DNA of 64,000 nt from DAIRDK01 sp035403225 (GCA_035403225.1 DAONET010000006.1:1-64000), one strand, 5' to 3'; counted from the stretch's first letter, positions 17,095 to 26,297 are shown. A program made the numbers and translations. Notes: generated by a model not told the origin, from the sequence alone.

Positions 17095-18264
17095 ATGAAA
17101 GAAATTTACATCACCGGCGACAATATCATATCCTCTCTGGGATTCACCACAGAGGAAAACTTTGCCTTGCTGGAAAGCGGAGTGAGCGGGATCAGGGAAT
17201 GTACGGACCAGAGTCTGTCGCCTTCTCCCCTGCTGCTCTCCCAAGTTGACAATTTTTCCTTAGAGGAAAGGTTTGCCCTGATGTTGATGGAAATGAGCAA
17301 GTCGAATGCTCCCGGCTCGTACACCCGGCTGGAAAAAATGATGATCCTCTCGGTGTATGATGCCACCCGCAACCTCCCGTTGGATCTGCGGAGTCCGAAA
17401 CTGCTCTTCATCCTTTCCACCACCAAAGGCAACATCCAATTACTGGAAGAAAAATACCGTCTGGTATTTGATCACAAAAGGGTATTCCTGTGGGAGCTGG
17501 CACGCGTGATCGCTTCTTTTTTCGGTTTTTCGAATCCCCCGCTGATCATCTCCAATGCATGCATTTCGGGAGTCGTCGCGCTCAACATGGGAGCCCGTCA
17601 TCTCCGTTCCGGGAAATACACTCATGCCGTGATCACCGGGGGCGACATGCTCTCTGAATTTGTCATCGCCGGGTTCCAGTCGTTCCAGTCCATCAGCTCT
17701 TCTCCCTGCAAACCCTATGACATCAGTCGCGATGGCCTTTCGCTCGGGGAAGCCTGCGGCACGATCATATTGAGTGATACCGCGCCCGAGAAAGGGCCGG
17801 CGATCGGGGTACTGGGAGGAGCGATCACCAATGACGCCAATCACATCTCCGGGCCGTCGCGTACGGGGGAAGAACTCGGGATGGCCCTGCAGGTTGCCAT
17901 GGAGGAATCTGGTTTACAGCCCGCTGATATCAGCCTGATCTCTGCCCATGGGACTGCCACTCCTTACAACGATGAGATGGAATCGAAAGCGATCACCTGT
18001 GCCAGACTGAATGCCGTGCCCGTGAACAGCCTGAAAGGCTACTGGGGGCATACGCTGGGTGCTGCAGGCGTGATCGAATGCGTAGCTTCGGCCCGGTCGC
18101 TTGCCACCGACACCCTCATCGGCACCAAAGGATTCGATACCCTTGGTGTTCCCGAGCCTATCAACGTCATCAAAGAAACATCGCACACATCATTGCAAAC
18201 CTGCCTGAAAACAGCCTCCGGATTCGGAGGATGCAATGCAGCGATCATCCTTCAGAAAAAATGA
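17095..18264 (+). CDS. Beta-ketoacyl-ACP synthase, divergent
   Basis: A 389-residue ketosynthase shorter and more divergent than the others. The triad is still complete: Cys156 in SNACISGVVA, His285 in SAHGTATPYND and His319 in KGYWGHTLGAAG. I chose ATG 17095 (MKEIYITGDN) because the upstream extension is out of family. It forms an overlapping pair (ATGA) with the truncated ketosynthase-like gene at 18261, like a KS/chain-length-factor pair. Confidence 0.82.
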   Translation: MKEIYITGDNIISSLGFTTEENFALLESGVSGIRECTDQSLSPSPLLLSQVDNFSLEERFALMLMEMSKSNAPGSYTRLEKMMILSVYDATRNLPLDLRSPKLLFILSTTKGNIQLLEEKYRLVFDHKRVFLWELARVIASFFGFSNPPLIISNACISGVVALNMGARHLRSGKYTHAVITGGDMLSEFVIAGFQSFQSISSSPCKPYDISRDGLSLGEACGTIILSDTAPEKGPAIGVLGGAITNDANHISGPSRTGEELGMALQVAMEESGLQPADISLISAHGTATPYNDEMESKAITCARLNAVPVNSLKGYWGHTLGAAGVIECVASARSLATDTLIGTKGFDTLGVPEPINVIKETSHTSLQTCLKTASGFGGCNAAIILQKK

Positions 18265-18911
18265 CCATGAACTATAACATCACGGGATATTGCAGCATAC
18301 GGAATCAGGTAGCCATGGTCGACGACCGTCTGGAGCATTATGAGGAAAATTTTTATACCTTTGCCGACCTGATCAAATCTCTTTATAAAAAAGAAGAAAT
18401 CAGCTACCCGAAGTTCTTTAAAATGGATGGCCTCAGCAAGTTGGGATTCCTGACTGCCGAAATGTTGCTGAAGCGAAAAGAAAAGGGCAAATATCAGGGG
18501 ACCCGGGTCGGAATGATCCTTTCAAACTCCGCCTCCAGCCTTGATACAGATATGGCGTTCCACGAAACGATCCGCGACCGCCGGCAGTACTTTCCAAGCC
18601 CTTCGGTTTTCGTTTATACCCTCCCCAATATTGTCATCGGGGAGATCTGCATCCGTAATAAGTTCAAAGGGGAAAACACGTTTTTGATCTCTGAGAAATT
18701 TGACAGCGGTCTTTTATATACGAACATCAGGGAAGCGCTGGATCACGGCCGGATGGATGTCTGCATCGGAGGTTGGGTCGACCTGCTCCGCGAACGTTAC
18801 GAATCGCTCCTTTTTATCGTTGAAAAAGAAACGAATATATCACCGGATACGGAACAGAAAAAAATAGAATTTTGTCCGGAAGAAATAGAGAAGTTATACC
18901 TGAAAATCTGA
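18261..18911 (+). CDS. Beta-ketoacyl synthase-like protein, N-terminal half only
   Basis: A 216-residue protein matching only the N-terminal half of a ketosynthase (Ketoacyl-synt_2-like): MILSNSASSLDTD and VYTLPNIVIGEICIRNKF are typical of the chain-length-factor-like proteins of aryl-polyene clusters. Neither active-site Cys in a GxC context nor the two His motifs are present, so it should not condense by itself. Its start overlaps the preceding ketosynthase stop (ATGA), which suggests a stable heterodimer. The short length is normal for this subfamily rather than a sign of decay. A second possible ATG lies at 18267. Confidence 0.7.
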   Translation: MTMNYNITGYCSIRNQVAMVDDRLEHYEENFYTFADLIKSLYKKEEISYPKFFKMDGLSKLGFLTAEMLLKRKEKGKYQGTRVGMILSNSASSLDTDMAFHETIRDRRQYFPSPSVFVYTLPNIVIGEICIRNKFKGENTFLISEKFDSGLLYTNIREALDHGRMDVCIGGWVDLLRERYESLLFIVEKETNISPDTEQKKIEFCPEEIEKLYLKI

Positions 18912-18921
18912 TGAACTACAT

Positions 18922-19179
18922 ATGGAAGAACTGATCAGCAAATTAAAACAGGAAGTTATTCAGCAGTTGAACCTGGAAGACATCAAACCGGAGGATATCG
19001 ACTCCGATTCACCACTTTTCGGAGAAGGCCTGGGCCTGGATTCCATTGACGCACTTGAGTTGATTGTCCTGCTTGAAAAAAACTACGGATTGAAAATTGA
19101 AGATCCTAAAGACGGGAAAAAGATATTTCACTCCATCCGCACCATGGCCGAATACATCACGGAGCATAAAAAATCCTGA
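18922..19179 (+). CDS. Acyl carrier protein (copy 2)
   Basis: An 85-residue ACP with the phosphopantetheine serine Ser41 in LGLDSIDALEL. It lies 10 bases after the truncated ketosynthase and 2 bases before the next full ketosynthase, so it probably serves both KS pairs. Its acidic helix II and the DPKDGKKIF loop resemble the ACPs of aryl-polyene systems and differ from copy 1. Confidence 0.88.
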   Translation: MEELISKLKQEVIQQLNLEDIKPEDIDSDSPLFGEGLGLDSIDALELIVLLEKNYGLKIEDPKDGKKIFHSIRTMAEYITEHKKS

Positions 19180-19181
19180 TC

Positions 19182-20390
19182 ATGCCAGTCAGGGTATTCG
19201 TAACAGGCCTGGGGATCATTTCCGGCATCGGCAAGGATCTGAACGAGCATGTTACCTCCCTATACCATTCCCGGCCGGGTATTACCGACATCCGGTTTCT
19301 TGACACGCACCTGAAAGGAGAGATTCCTGTTTCGGAAGTAAAGTGTTCCGATGAAGAACTTTTCGGCATGACCGGAGTCTCATCGCATGAAGCCTATTCA
19401 CGTAATTCACTGCTCGGAATCATCGCTGCCCGGGAGGCTTGGGATCATGCAAAGCTGGGGACCAGGAAAAAGAGACGTACCGGGTTGATCTCGGCTACGA
19501 CCGTCGGAGGCATGGATCAATGTGAAAAGTACTACCAGGAGTTTCTGAAAGGCGATTCCTATAATGATTTTATTGAGATCTACGACTGTGCCGACAGCAC
19601 CGAAAAGATCGCCCGTCAATTGGGCATCACCGGTTTCCGGACGACCATCAGTACCGCCTGTTCTTCTGCCGCCAACGCCATCCTTTTCGGCGCCAGGCTG
19701 ATCCGCGACGGTTATCTCGACCGCGTCGTGGCCGGTGGAACGGAGTCACTGACCATCTTCCACATGAACGGCTTCAACGCACTGAAGATCCTTGACAAGC
19801 AGCCATGCCGGCCTTTTGATGCCAACCGTAGCGGCATCACGCTGGGAGAAGGCGCCGCCTATATCATCATTGAGTCGGAAGAGGCCGCCCGTGAAGATGC
19901 TCCGGAATTCATTGCAGAACTGGCCGGTTATGGAAACGCCTGCGAGGCCTTCCATCAGACTGCCTCTTCTCCCGATGGACAAGGAGCCTGGCTGGCTATG
20001 AAGAAAGCCCTGGAGACGGCCGGGATCGAACCGGGACAAATCGATTATATCAATGCACACGGCACCGGTACCGACAACAACGACCTCTCGGAAGGCATTG
20101 CCATCCAACGTCTCTTCGGAGAACACATCCCCCCGGTCAGCTCCACCAAGCCCTTCACCGGACATACCACCAGCGCCGCCGGCTCCACCGAAGCCATCCT
20201 CTCGATCCTGAGTCTGAAACACCAGATGATCTGGCCTAACCTGAACTTCAGGGATCCGATGCCGGAACTGTCCTTCACCCCGGTAAAAGAGCTGATAACC
20301 GATGTGCCGGTCAACTATGTCATGTCGAACTCCTTCGGATTCGGCGGAAATGACACTTCATTGATTTTTAAGAAAGTGAAACAAGAATAA
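19182..20390 (+). CDS. Beta-ketoacyl-ACP synthase (KS of tandem pair A)
   Basis: A 402-residue KAS with a full triad: Cys160 in ISTACSSAANA, His293 in NAHGTGTDNND and His328 in KPFTGHTTSAAG. It is clearly paralogous to the gene at 21534 along its length (SATTVGGM, YDCADSTEKIARQLG, FHQTASSPDGQGAW). It is followed after 15 bases by a chain-length-factor-like partner. This pair should form a KS-CLF heterodimer that extends the polyene and sets its length. Confidence 0.88.
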   Translation: MPVRVFVTGLGIISGIGKDLNEHVTSLYHSRPGITDIRFLDTHLKGEIPVSEVKCSDEELFGMTGVSSHEAYSRNSLLGIIAAREAWDHAKLGTRKKRRTGLISATTVGGMDQCEKYYQEFLKGDSYNDFIEIYDCADSTEKIARQLGITGFRTTISTACSSAANAILFGARLIRDGYLDRVVAGGTESLTIFHMNGFNALKILDKQPCRPFDANRSGITLGEGAAYIIIESEEAAREDAPEFIAELAGYGNACEAFHQTASSPDGQGAWLAMKKALETAGIEPGQIDYINAHGTGTDNNDLSEGIAIQRLFGEHIPPVSSTKPFTGHTTSAAGSTEAILSILSLKHQMIWPNLNFRDPMPELSFTPVKELITDVPVNYVMSNSFGFGGNDTSLIFKKVKQE

Positions 20391-20405
20391 GCGACTGATC
20401 CATAC

Positions 20406-21458
20406 ATGGCATACATCAATGGCATAGGAGTTATTTCTTCACAGGATCTGTCCCGGGGATTCCCGGAGACCCTGCAGGAATACCGGGTCGATTTCCTGCC
20501 ATGCCTTCCCCCCGATTACAAACGGTTCATCAATCCCATCGCGGCCCGTCGAATGAGCCGGCTCATCAGGATGGGGATCACCTCGGCCAGACTGGCCCTG
20601 GCGGATGCAGGCGTCGAAATGCCCGAAGCCATCATCACCGGAACAGGCCTGGGCAGTGTTGAAGAGACAGAAAAGCTGCTGATGGATATGGATTCGGGTA
20701 ATACCCTCCTCAACCCCACCCCATTCATTCAGTCTACCTACAATACCATCAGTTCACAGATTGCCATCAACCTCAAATGCCATCATTATAATTCGACGTA
20801 TGTCCATCGTTCCTTCTCCTTCGAAAGCGCGTTCATGGATGCCCTGATGCAGATCGGGGAAGGGATGGCGGATAACGCGCTGGCCGGTGGCATTGATGAG
20901 ATGACCATGATGCACCTCGACATCATGCGTAAGGTCGGTCATTGGAAACAAGCGCCTGCCTCCAATATCACGTTGCTGCAAGACAGCACTCCCGGAGCAT
21001 TGGCGGGTGAAGGGGCGGCCTTTTTCGTGTTAGGGAAAGAACCTTCTGCAAGCACGTATTGTAAGGTGGAAGGCATCGATATGTTCCATCGGGACTCACC
21101 GGAGGGTCTGGGAGAACAGGAAATACGGTCCTTCCTTCAGTCAAGGGGCTATCGCCCGGATGATATCGACCTGTTGGTACTTGGTTACAATGGGGATAGC
21201 TGTTTTGACGGTATCTATGACCGTTTTGCCGGTGATTTGTTTTCCTCGGCAACCACGACCTGGTTCAAACATCTCTCGGGAGAATATTATACGGCTTCTG
21301 CCATGGGACTGTGGCTGGGCGCCTTCATGCTGAAAAACGGCCGGATCCCCTCTGCAGTACTGCTCAGAGGCGATGCTGCCACCCCGGCGCATCGCGTGCT
21401 TGTTTACAACCAGTACCGGGGAGAATATCACTCGCTGTTCCTGCTTTCCGCCATTTAG
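20406..21458 (+). CDS. Chain-length-factor-like ketosynthase partner (pair A)
   Basis: A 350-residue thiolase-fold protein. It keeps the KAS N-terminus (MAYINGIGVIS) and ITGTGLGSVEETE, but all three catalytic positions are replaced: the Cys site reads VHRSFSFESA, the first His site reads LGYNGDS and the second reads KHLSGEYYTASAMG (Glu in place of His). This is what is expected of a CLF that partners a working KS. It resembles the 22747 product throughout. No terminator is visible after it; a promoter box follows at 21491. Confidence 0.82.
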   Translation: MAYINGIGVISSQDLSRGFPETLQEYRVDFLPCLPPDYKRFINPIAARRMSRLIRMGITSARLALADAGVEMPEAIITGTGLGSVEETEKLLMDMDSGNTLLNPTPFIQSTYNTISSQIAINLKCHHYNSTYVHRSFSFESAFMDALMQIGEGMADNALAGGIDEMTMMHLDIMRKVGHWKQAPASNITLLQDSTPGALAGEGAAFFVLGKEPSASTYCKVEGIDMFHRDSPEGLGEQEIRSFLQSRGYRPDDIDLLVLGYNGDSCFDGIYDRFAGDLFSSATTTWFKHLSGEYYTASAMGLWLGAFMLKNGRIPSAVLLRGDAATPAHRVLVYNQYRGEYHSLFLLSAI

Positions 21459-21490
21459 GAGACCTTTCTTTTCTCTTTCATTTTTTCGGC

Positions 21491-21498
21491 TAACTTTG
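21491..21498 (+). promoter_or_regulatory. -7 box (TAACTTTG) before KS pair B
   Basis: TAACTTTG fits TAnnTTTG and lies in the 75-base gap between the two KS-CLF pairs, 35 bases before the ATG at 21534. Pair B can therefore be transcribed separately. Confidence 0.55.
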
Positions 21499-21533
21499 CA
21501 GTATTACTTCACACCCATAAACCAACGCGACGA

Positions 21534-22739
21534 ATGCCGAAAAGGGTTTTTATCACGGGGATCGGGATCATCTCATCCATCGGGAACACGGTCAACGAAA
21601 CACTGGATTCATTGTTGTCAGGGCGAACCGGGATCGGCGGGATCACCCTCTTCCCTACCATTCACCAGGGCAAATTCCCGCTGGCCGAAGTCAAACTTCC
21701 GACATCTGCCTTGTTGGAGATGACCGGTCATGCCGGCGAAAGATGTTACACACGCACAGCGCTGCTGGGGATGATTGCTGCTGCTGAAGCCGTCAGATCG
21801 GCCGGGATACACGATATCCGCCAATACCGGACAGGTCTCCTCTCGGCGACCACTGTCGGCGGTATGGAACGCAGCGAAGATTTCTACCGTGAATTTCTGA
21901 CCGACGCCGGAAAAGGCCGTCTACGGGATGTTATGAACCACGATTGTGCCGACAGCACTGACCGGATCGCCCGGCACGTGGGCGTTAAAGATTTTGTCTC
22001 GACCATCAGCACCGCCTGTTCATCATCGGCGAACACGCTGATGACGGGTGCGGAGATGATCCGTTCGGGAAAGCTTGACCGGGTGATCGCCGGTGGTACG
22101 GATGCAGCGACCCGCTTCACCCTCAATGGCTTCAACACCCTGATGATCCTGGATAAAGGCGGATGCCGTCCCTTCGACGAAAACAGGGCCGGTCTCACCC
22201 TGGGCGAAGGTGCTGCCTTCCTCGTTTTAGAATCGGAAGAGCTCGTGAAAAGGGAACATAAAGCCATCCTGGCTGAGTTGACGGGTTATGGCAATGCTAA
22301 TGACGCCTATCATCAGACAGCCAGTTCTCCCGATGGCGCCGGCGCAGTCATGGCCATGAGCCTCGCCTTGTCAATGAGCAGGCTGAAACCGCAGGACATC
22401 AGTTATATCAATGTCCACGGCACCGGCACACAGAATAACGACCTCTCGGAAGGCGTCGCCATCGAACAGGTCTTTGGAGACCATGTCCCGCCTTTCAGTT
22501 CCACCAAAGCCTTCACCGGCCACACACTGGGTGCCGCCGGTGCCGTAGAGGCCGTCCTTGCCGTGCTGGCGATCCGCCATGGACTGGTCTACCCCAACCT
22601 CCGGTTTGAGACGCCGATGAAAGAACTGCATATCCGGCCCGAGACGACCTTACAGAAGGGCCTCGACATCCGTCATGTCCTCTCCAACTCCTTCGGGTTC
22701 GGAGGTAATAACTCAACCCTGATCCTTTCCAAAGCCTGA
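21534..22739 (+). CDS. Beta-ketoacyl-ACP synthase (KS of tandem pair B)
   Basis: A 401-residue KAS with complete triad: Cys162 in STACSSSANT, His295 in NVHGTGTQNND and His330 in KAFTGHTLGAAG. It is the paralogue of the 19182 product and, like it, precedes a CLF-like gene, here after 7 bases. Two such pairs side by side could handle different chain lengths or different starters. Confidence 0.88.
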   Translation: MPKRVFITGIGIISSIGNTVNETLDSLLSGRTGIGGITLFPTIHQGKFPLAEVKLPTSALLEMTGHAGERCYTRTALLGMIAAAEAVRSAGIHDIRQYRTGLLSATTVGGMERSEDFYREFLTDAGKGRLRDVMNHDCADSTDRIARHVGVKDFVSTISTACSSSANTLMTGAEMIRSGKLDRVIAGGTDAATRFTLNGFNTLMILDKGGCRPFDENRAGLTLGEGAAFLVLESEELVKREHKAILAELTGYGNANDAYHQTASSPDGAGAVMAMSLALSMSRLKPQDISYINVHGTGTQNNDLSEGVAIEQVFGDHVPPFSSTKAFTGHTLGAAGAVEAVLAVLAIRHGLVYPNLRFETPMKELHIRPETTLQKGLDIRHVLSNSFGFGGNNSTLILSKA

Positions 22740-22746
22740 CCGTCCT

Positions 22747-23808
22747 ATGAGCACATATATCAACGCTATCGGGAATATCTCTCCGCAGAAGACAGCAGAC
22801 AACCATCATTTTCTGGAAGAACCGGTCTCGTACGAAGGATCGCAGCTTCGCAGCATCGATCCGGGCTATAAAGAATTCATCCCTCCTGACCTCATACGCC
22901 GGATGAGCCGCATCATCAGGATGGGGATTGCCGCTTCAAAGATCTGTCTGAAGGAAGCAGGATGCGCCGTCCCTGACGCGATCATCACCGGCACGGGACT
23001 CGGATGCCTGGAAGATACCGAGAAATTTCTCGGGACCCTGATCCGGAATAACGAGGAGTTCCTCACTCCCACCTCGTTTATCCAGTCAACCCATAATACC
23101 GTCGGCGGTCAGATCGCCCTGCTGCTGAAATGTCATGGCTTCAACTTCGCATACGTACACCGAGGTATCTCCTTCGAGTCGGCCCTGATTCATGCCATGA
23201 TGCGGATCGAAAACGGCGATTCGAAGAATGTCCTGACCGGAGGTGTCGACGAACTCACGACCCCGTCGTTCGAAATCATGCAACGGATGGGATTCTGGAA
23301 GCGAAAACCGATGCCCTCCCTTCAGTTGTTTCATGACACGACACGCGGGACCATTGCAGGTGAAGGCGCTGCTTTCTTCTTCCTGGAAAAAGAAAAAACA
23401 GCAAACAGCTATGCTGTCTTGAAAGGAGTGGAAACACTGTTTGATCCTGCAGGATCAGAAGAAATTTCAGCATGGATCAGCCGGTTTCTGGCGCAATACG
23501 GGCTGAAGCCTGCCGACATCAGCCTGCTCATCCCCGGTATGAACGGGGATCCGAAACAAGATCGTATCTACCACGAACTGATCGACACCCGGTTTGCCGG
23601 TATTCCCCTGGCCTGTTACAAACACCTCTGCGGAGAATACATGACAGCTTCGGCATTTGGCACATGGCTGGGCGCCATGATCCTGAAGTACGGGTCGGTG
23701 CCCGATGTGGTCGCCATGAACGAGCCGCCCCGCTCCCTTGATCATATCCTGGTGTGGAACCACTACCGGCAAACTCATCATTCTCTCATCCTTTTAAGCC
23801 GGGTATGA
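22747..23808 (+). CDS. Chain-length-factor-like ketosynthase partner (pair B)
   Basis: A 353-residue paralogue of the 20406 product. It again lacks the KAS triad: VHRGISFESAL at the Cys position, PGMNGDPKQD at the first His position and KHLCGEYMTASAFG at the second. Conserved ITGTGLGCLEDTEKFLG and SFIQSTHNTVGGQIA segments keep the fold. Expected to pair with the 21534 ketosynthase. Its stop overlaps the start of the deacetylase gene (ATGATGA), so translation is coupled. Confidence 0.82.
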   Translation: MSTYINAIGNISPQKTADNHHFLEEPVSYEGSQLRSIDPGYKEFIPPDLIRRMSRIIRMGIAASKICLKEAGCAVPDAIITGTGLGCLEDTEKFLGTLIRNNEEFLTPTSFIQSTHNTVGGQIALLLKCHGFNFAYVHRGISFESALIHAMMRIENGDSKNVLTGGVDELTTPSFEIMQRMGFWKRKPMPSLQLFHDTTRGTIAGEGAAFFFLEKEKTANSYAVLKGVETLFDPAGSEEISAWISRFLAQYGLKPADISLLIPGMNGDPKQDRIYHELIDTRFAGIPLACYKHLCGEYMTASAFGTWLGAMILKYGSVPDVVAMNEPPRSLDHILVWNHYRQTHHSLILLSRV

Positions 23809-24611
23809 TGATCACCTTCCGCCGGATGTTGCTTCTGTTCCTGATGCTGCTGCTTGGACTGAACCTGGCAGCCATTTTCGTATGTGGCAGCAACACCTGT
23901 TTCTTCTGTGATCAACTCCCCTGGTTCTATGTAAGCCTCTTCCTGATCTTCTTCGGTCTTTCTTTTCTCATGGCCTTTTCCCTCCGGTCTGGATATCATT
24001 ATCCGGTCATCTGCCGGGGAAACAGTACAGAGAAAACCCTGTCGCTGACCTTCGATGACGGGCCGGATCCTGTCTATACCCCGGTGGTATTGGATGTTCT
24101 AAAAAAACATGAAGTGACCGCCACTTTCTTCCTGATCGGCAGCAAATTAAAAGGAAATGAAGAACAGGTCAAAAGGATGCAGGAGGAAGGTCATCTCCTC
24201 GGCGCTCATTCCTGGAGCCATGCTTATTGCTTCGATTTCTTCCCCGGCAGAAAAATAAAGAAAGAATTTCTCCGGAGTAACGACCTTCTCAGGGAAATCA
24301 CCGGGAAAACACCCCTGTGGTTCCGGCCACCTTACGGAGTGATCAATCCGATGGTGGTGAAAGGATTGAAGAACGTTTATCCTCATGTGATCGGGTGGAG
24401 CCTTCGCTCGCTTGATACGATGAAAAAGAACCCCGGGAAAGTCCTGGATAAGCTGGTGAAGAACCTCCATCCAGGAGCCATCATCCTGCTTCATGATCGT
24501 ACGAATTTTACCCAAAATCACCTCGAAACTCTCATTACCGAGATTCAACGAAATGGTTATCAAATCGTTCCATTGGATCAACTCTTAAACATTGCTGCTT
24601 ATGAAAATTAG
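23805..24611 (+). CDS. Membrane-anchored polysaccharide deacetylase (NodB-like)
   Basis: A 268-residue protein. Two hydrophobic segments (about 8-27 and 40-60) anchor a NodB-homology domain: TFDDGPDP with Asp84/Asp85, HSWSH with metal ligands His135 and His139, and RPPYG. Family members remove acetyl groups from sugars or amines with a divalent metal. Polysaccharide deacetylases recur in flexirubin-like clusters, but their substrate there is not known to me. The ATG at 23805 overlaps the previous stop; the longer frame is inside the CLF gene. Its end overlaps the lolA-like gene. Confidence 0.8.
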   Translation: MMITFRRMLLLFLMLLLGLNLAAIFVCGSNTCFFCDQLPWFYVSLFLIFFGLSFLMAFSLRSGYHYPVICRGNSTEKTLSLTFDDGPDPVYTPVVLDVLKKHEVTATFFLIGSKLKGNEEQVKRMQEEGHLLGAHSWSHAYCFDFFPGRKIKKEFLRSNDLLREITGKTPLWFRPPYGVINPMVVKGLKNVYPHVIGWSLRSLDTMKKNPGKVLDKLVKNLHPGAIILLHDRTNFTQNHLETLITEIQRNGYQIVPLDQLLNIAAYEN

Positions 24612-25239
24612 CCTTTCCATTATCGTTTTTTGTTTATTGTCCATCCCCGGAGCATTTTCACAAACCACTCCCCTGGATGCTGCTTCCATCGCCCGTGTAA
24701 AGAAGGGTGTTGAAGAAGCAGCGTTGCGCACTTCCACCATTGTGGCCGGATTCACTCAGGAGAAAGAGATGAGCATCCTGGAAGAAAAGATGCGTTCCAC
24801 CGGAAGATTCTATTTTAAAAAAGATAAACAGCTTCGGTGGGAATACACCAAACCCTATTCGTACATCATCATCATCAATAACGACCGCATCACGATCAAA
24901 GATGAGCAGAAGACCAACAGCTTCGATACCCGCAGCAACAAAGTCTTCGGCGAGATCAACAAAATTATCGTAGGGAGTATCCGGGGAACCCTTCTCAATG
25001 ATCCTCAAAACTTCAGAACCTCTTACTATAACTCCTCTGCTGCCTGGATCGTGAAGCTTGTACCCCTGTCGGCAGCGTTGAAAAGCAGTCTGAAAGAGAT
25101 CACCCTGCATTTCGACAAGAAAGATTTCTCGGTGAACCGGGTAGAGATGACCGAAAACACCGGCGATAAAACCGTCATCATCTTCACAGATAAAAAATTC
25201 AATCAACCTGTCGCCAATGAGAAATTTATCCTTCGTTAG
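24601..25239 (+). CDS. lolA: LolA-like outer membrane lipoprotein carrier protein
   Basis: A 212-residue exported protein with a signal peptide (about 1-20, ending GAFSQ) and the LolA/LolB half-barrel pattern: FTQEKEMSILEEKMRSTG, then FKKDKQLRWEYTKPY. In aryl-polyene clusters a dedicated LolA homologue is thought to ferry the polyene lipid across the periplasm to the outer membrane. It overlaps the deacetylase start-to-stop region by 11 bases and the following lipoprotein by 23. Confidence 0.82.
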   Translation: MKISLSIIVFCLLSIPGAFSQTTPLDAASIARVKKGVEEAALRTSTIVAGFTQEKEMSILEEKMRSTGRFYFKKDKQLRWEYTKPYSYIIIINNDRITIKDEQKTNSFDTRSNKVFGEINKIIVGSIRGTLLNDPQNFRTSYYNSSAAWIVKLVPLSAALKSSLKEITLHFDKKDFSVNRVEMTENTGDKTVIIFTDKKFNQPVANEKFILR

Positions 25240-25855
25240 TCTGCTGTTTCTGTTGCTGGTTACGGGTTGTAGTTCGCTGAAACCTGCCGGGTTAAAGCCC
25301 TGCCGCACGACCGATACCACCGGGATTATCGGGAAATCGCCGTTCACCGGGACATACGAAAAGATGTTGTTCCGCGCCGCTATGGATATCCGCGATCAGC
25401 GTTTGACCGGACTTATCCTGGTGAAGAAAACCAGCGACACTGTCACGCACGTGTTCTTTTCCAACGAGATCGGCATGACCTATTTTGATTTTATCATGAA
25501 GGATGACGGGTTCATCCCCGAATACTGCTTTGAACCGATGAATAAAAAAGCGTTGATCGGGATTTTCAGGACCTGCTTTGAACTGATGCTGGATTATAAT
25601 ATCGGGGAAGACGGAAGAAAGTTTTACTGTGACAGATCCACCGGCGCCGTGGTTGTGTCAGGAACCTCGGGCAGGTACAAGACATGGTCGGGCCGCAGCT
25701 CTGAAACCGGAAGTATCTTTATCAACGGAAAAACCAACTTCTCCGACAAAACCTTCATTTCCTTTTCCAACTTCACTGCCGGCGTCCCCTCTTCCGTCAT
25801 CATTGAAAATCCATTCATTAACCTGAAGATGCAACTCCAGATGATTTCTTTCTGA
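25217..25855 (+). CDS. Cluster-associated lipoprotein, unknown function
   Basis: A 212-residue lipoprotein: signal LLLVTGC with Cys18, then a beta-rich domain with a strand-turn pattern (GLILVKKTSDTVTHVFFSNEIGMTYFDF). Its position directly behind lolA suggests an outer membrane acceptor for the polyene, much as LolB accepts lipoproteins and as the DUF3261 lipoprotein does in proteobacterial aryl-polyene clusters. I did not recognise the family by sequence. It overlaps lolA by 23 bases in another frame. Confidence 0.7.
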   Translation: MRNLSFVSLLFLLLVTGCSSLKPAGLKPCRTTDTTGIIGKSPFTGTYEKMLFRAAMDIRDQRLTGLILVKKTSDTVTHVFFSNEIGMTYFDFIMKDDGFIPEYCFEPMNKKALIGIFRTCFELMLDYNIGEDGRKFYCDRSTGAVVVSGTSGRYKTWSGRSSETGSIFINGKTNFSDKTFISFSNFTAGVPSSVIIENPFINLKMQLQMISF

Positions 25856-25864
25856 CCTTTTTCA

Positions 25865-25872
25865 TATTTTTG
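25865..25872 (+). promoter_or_regulatory. -7 box (TATTTTTG)
   Basis: TATTTTTG fits TAnnTTTG and lies 23 bases before the dehydratase ATG at 25896, in the gap after the lipoprotein gene. Probable start of the 25896-30276 operon. Confidence 0.5.
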
Positions 25873-25895
25873 CTCTATTAGGAAGAACGTATCAA

Positions 25896-26297
25896 ATGCT
25901 TCAGAAAGATTTTTACACGATCCTTTCTTCGGAATTTTTGCCGGGAGAAAACCAAACCACGCCGGGGACGGAATCATTCCGAATCAGGGTTCACCTCGAT
26001 CCCGGACATCGTATTTATCAGGGACATTTCCCGGGAAGTCCTGTCGTGCCGGGCGTATGCCAGATCCAGATGGTGAAAGAAGGACTGGAGAACATGAAAC
26101 AAGTATATGGGATGCTGACTGTCGCCGACAATGTGAAATTCCTGAACATGATCATTCCTTCCGAGCATCCCGATCTCACTATCGAATATACGGTCAAGCC
26201 TCCCAGTGACCCCGACATCTGCTTTTCGGCCATCATCAGGGATGGGGAGACTGTTTTCCTAAAATTCAAAGGAACACTATGTACAAGACTTACCTGA
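25896..26297 (+). CDS. ApeI/FabZ-like hotdog dehydratase with Gln at the acid position
   Basis: A 133-residue hotdog protein with the dehydratase box YQGHFPGSPVVPGV and catalytic His44. Where FabZ has the acidic residue (PGVLxxE) this protein has Gln58 (PGVCQIQMV), so it may be inactive alone. The hotdog domain at 11300 shows the opposite state (Glu kept, His missing). A mixed dimer could rebuild one site, like the ApeI-ApeP complex of aryl-polyene synthesis. It overlaps the next thioesterase gene by 19 bases. Confidence 0.78.
   Translation: MLQKDFYTILSSEFLPGENQTTPGTESFRIRVHLDPGHRIYQGHFPGSPVVPGVCQIQMVKEGLENMKQVYGMLTVADNVKFLNMIIPSEHPDLTIEYTVKPPSDPDICFSAIIRDGETVFLKFKGTLCTRLT

Noticed and set aside
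18261..18911. Truncated ketosynthase as a pseudogene
   Set aside because: Half-length KS-like proteins of this type are regular members of aryl-polyene clusters and the frame is intact with coupled start.
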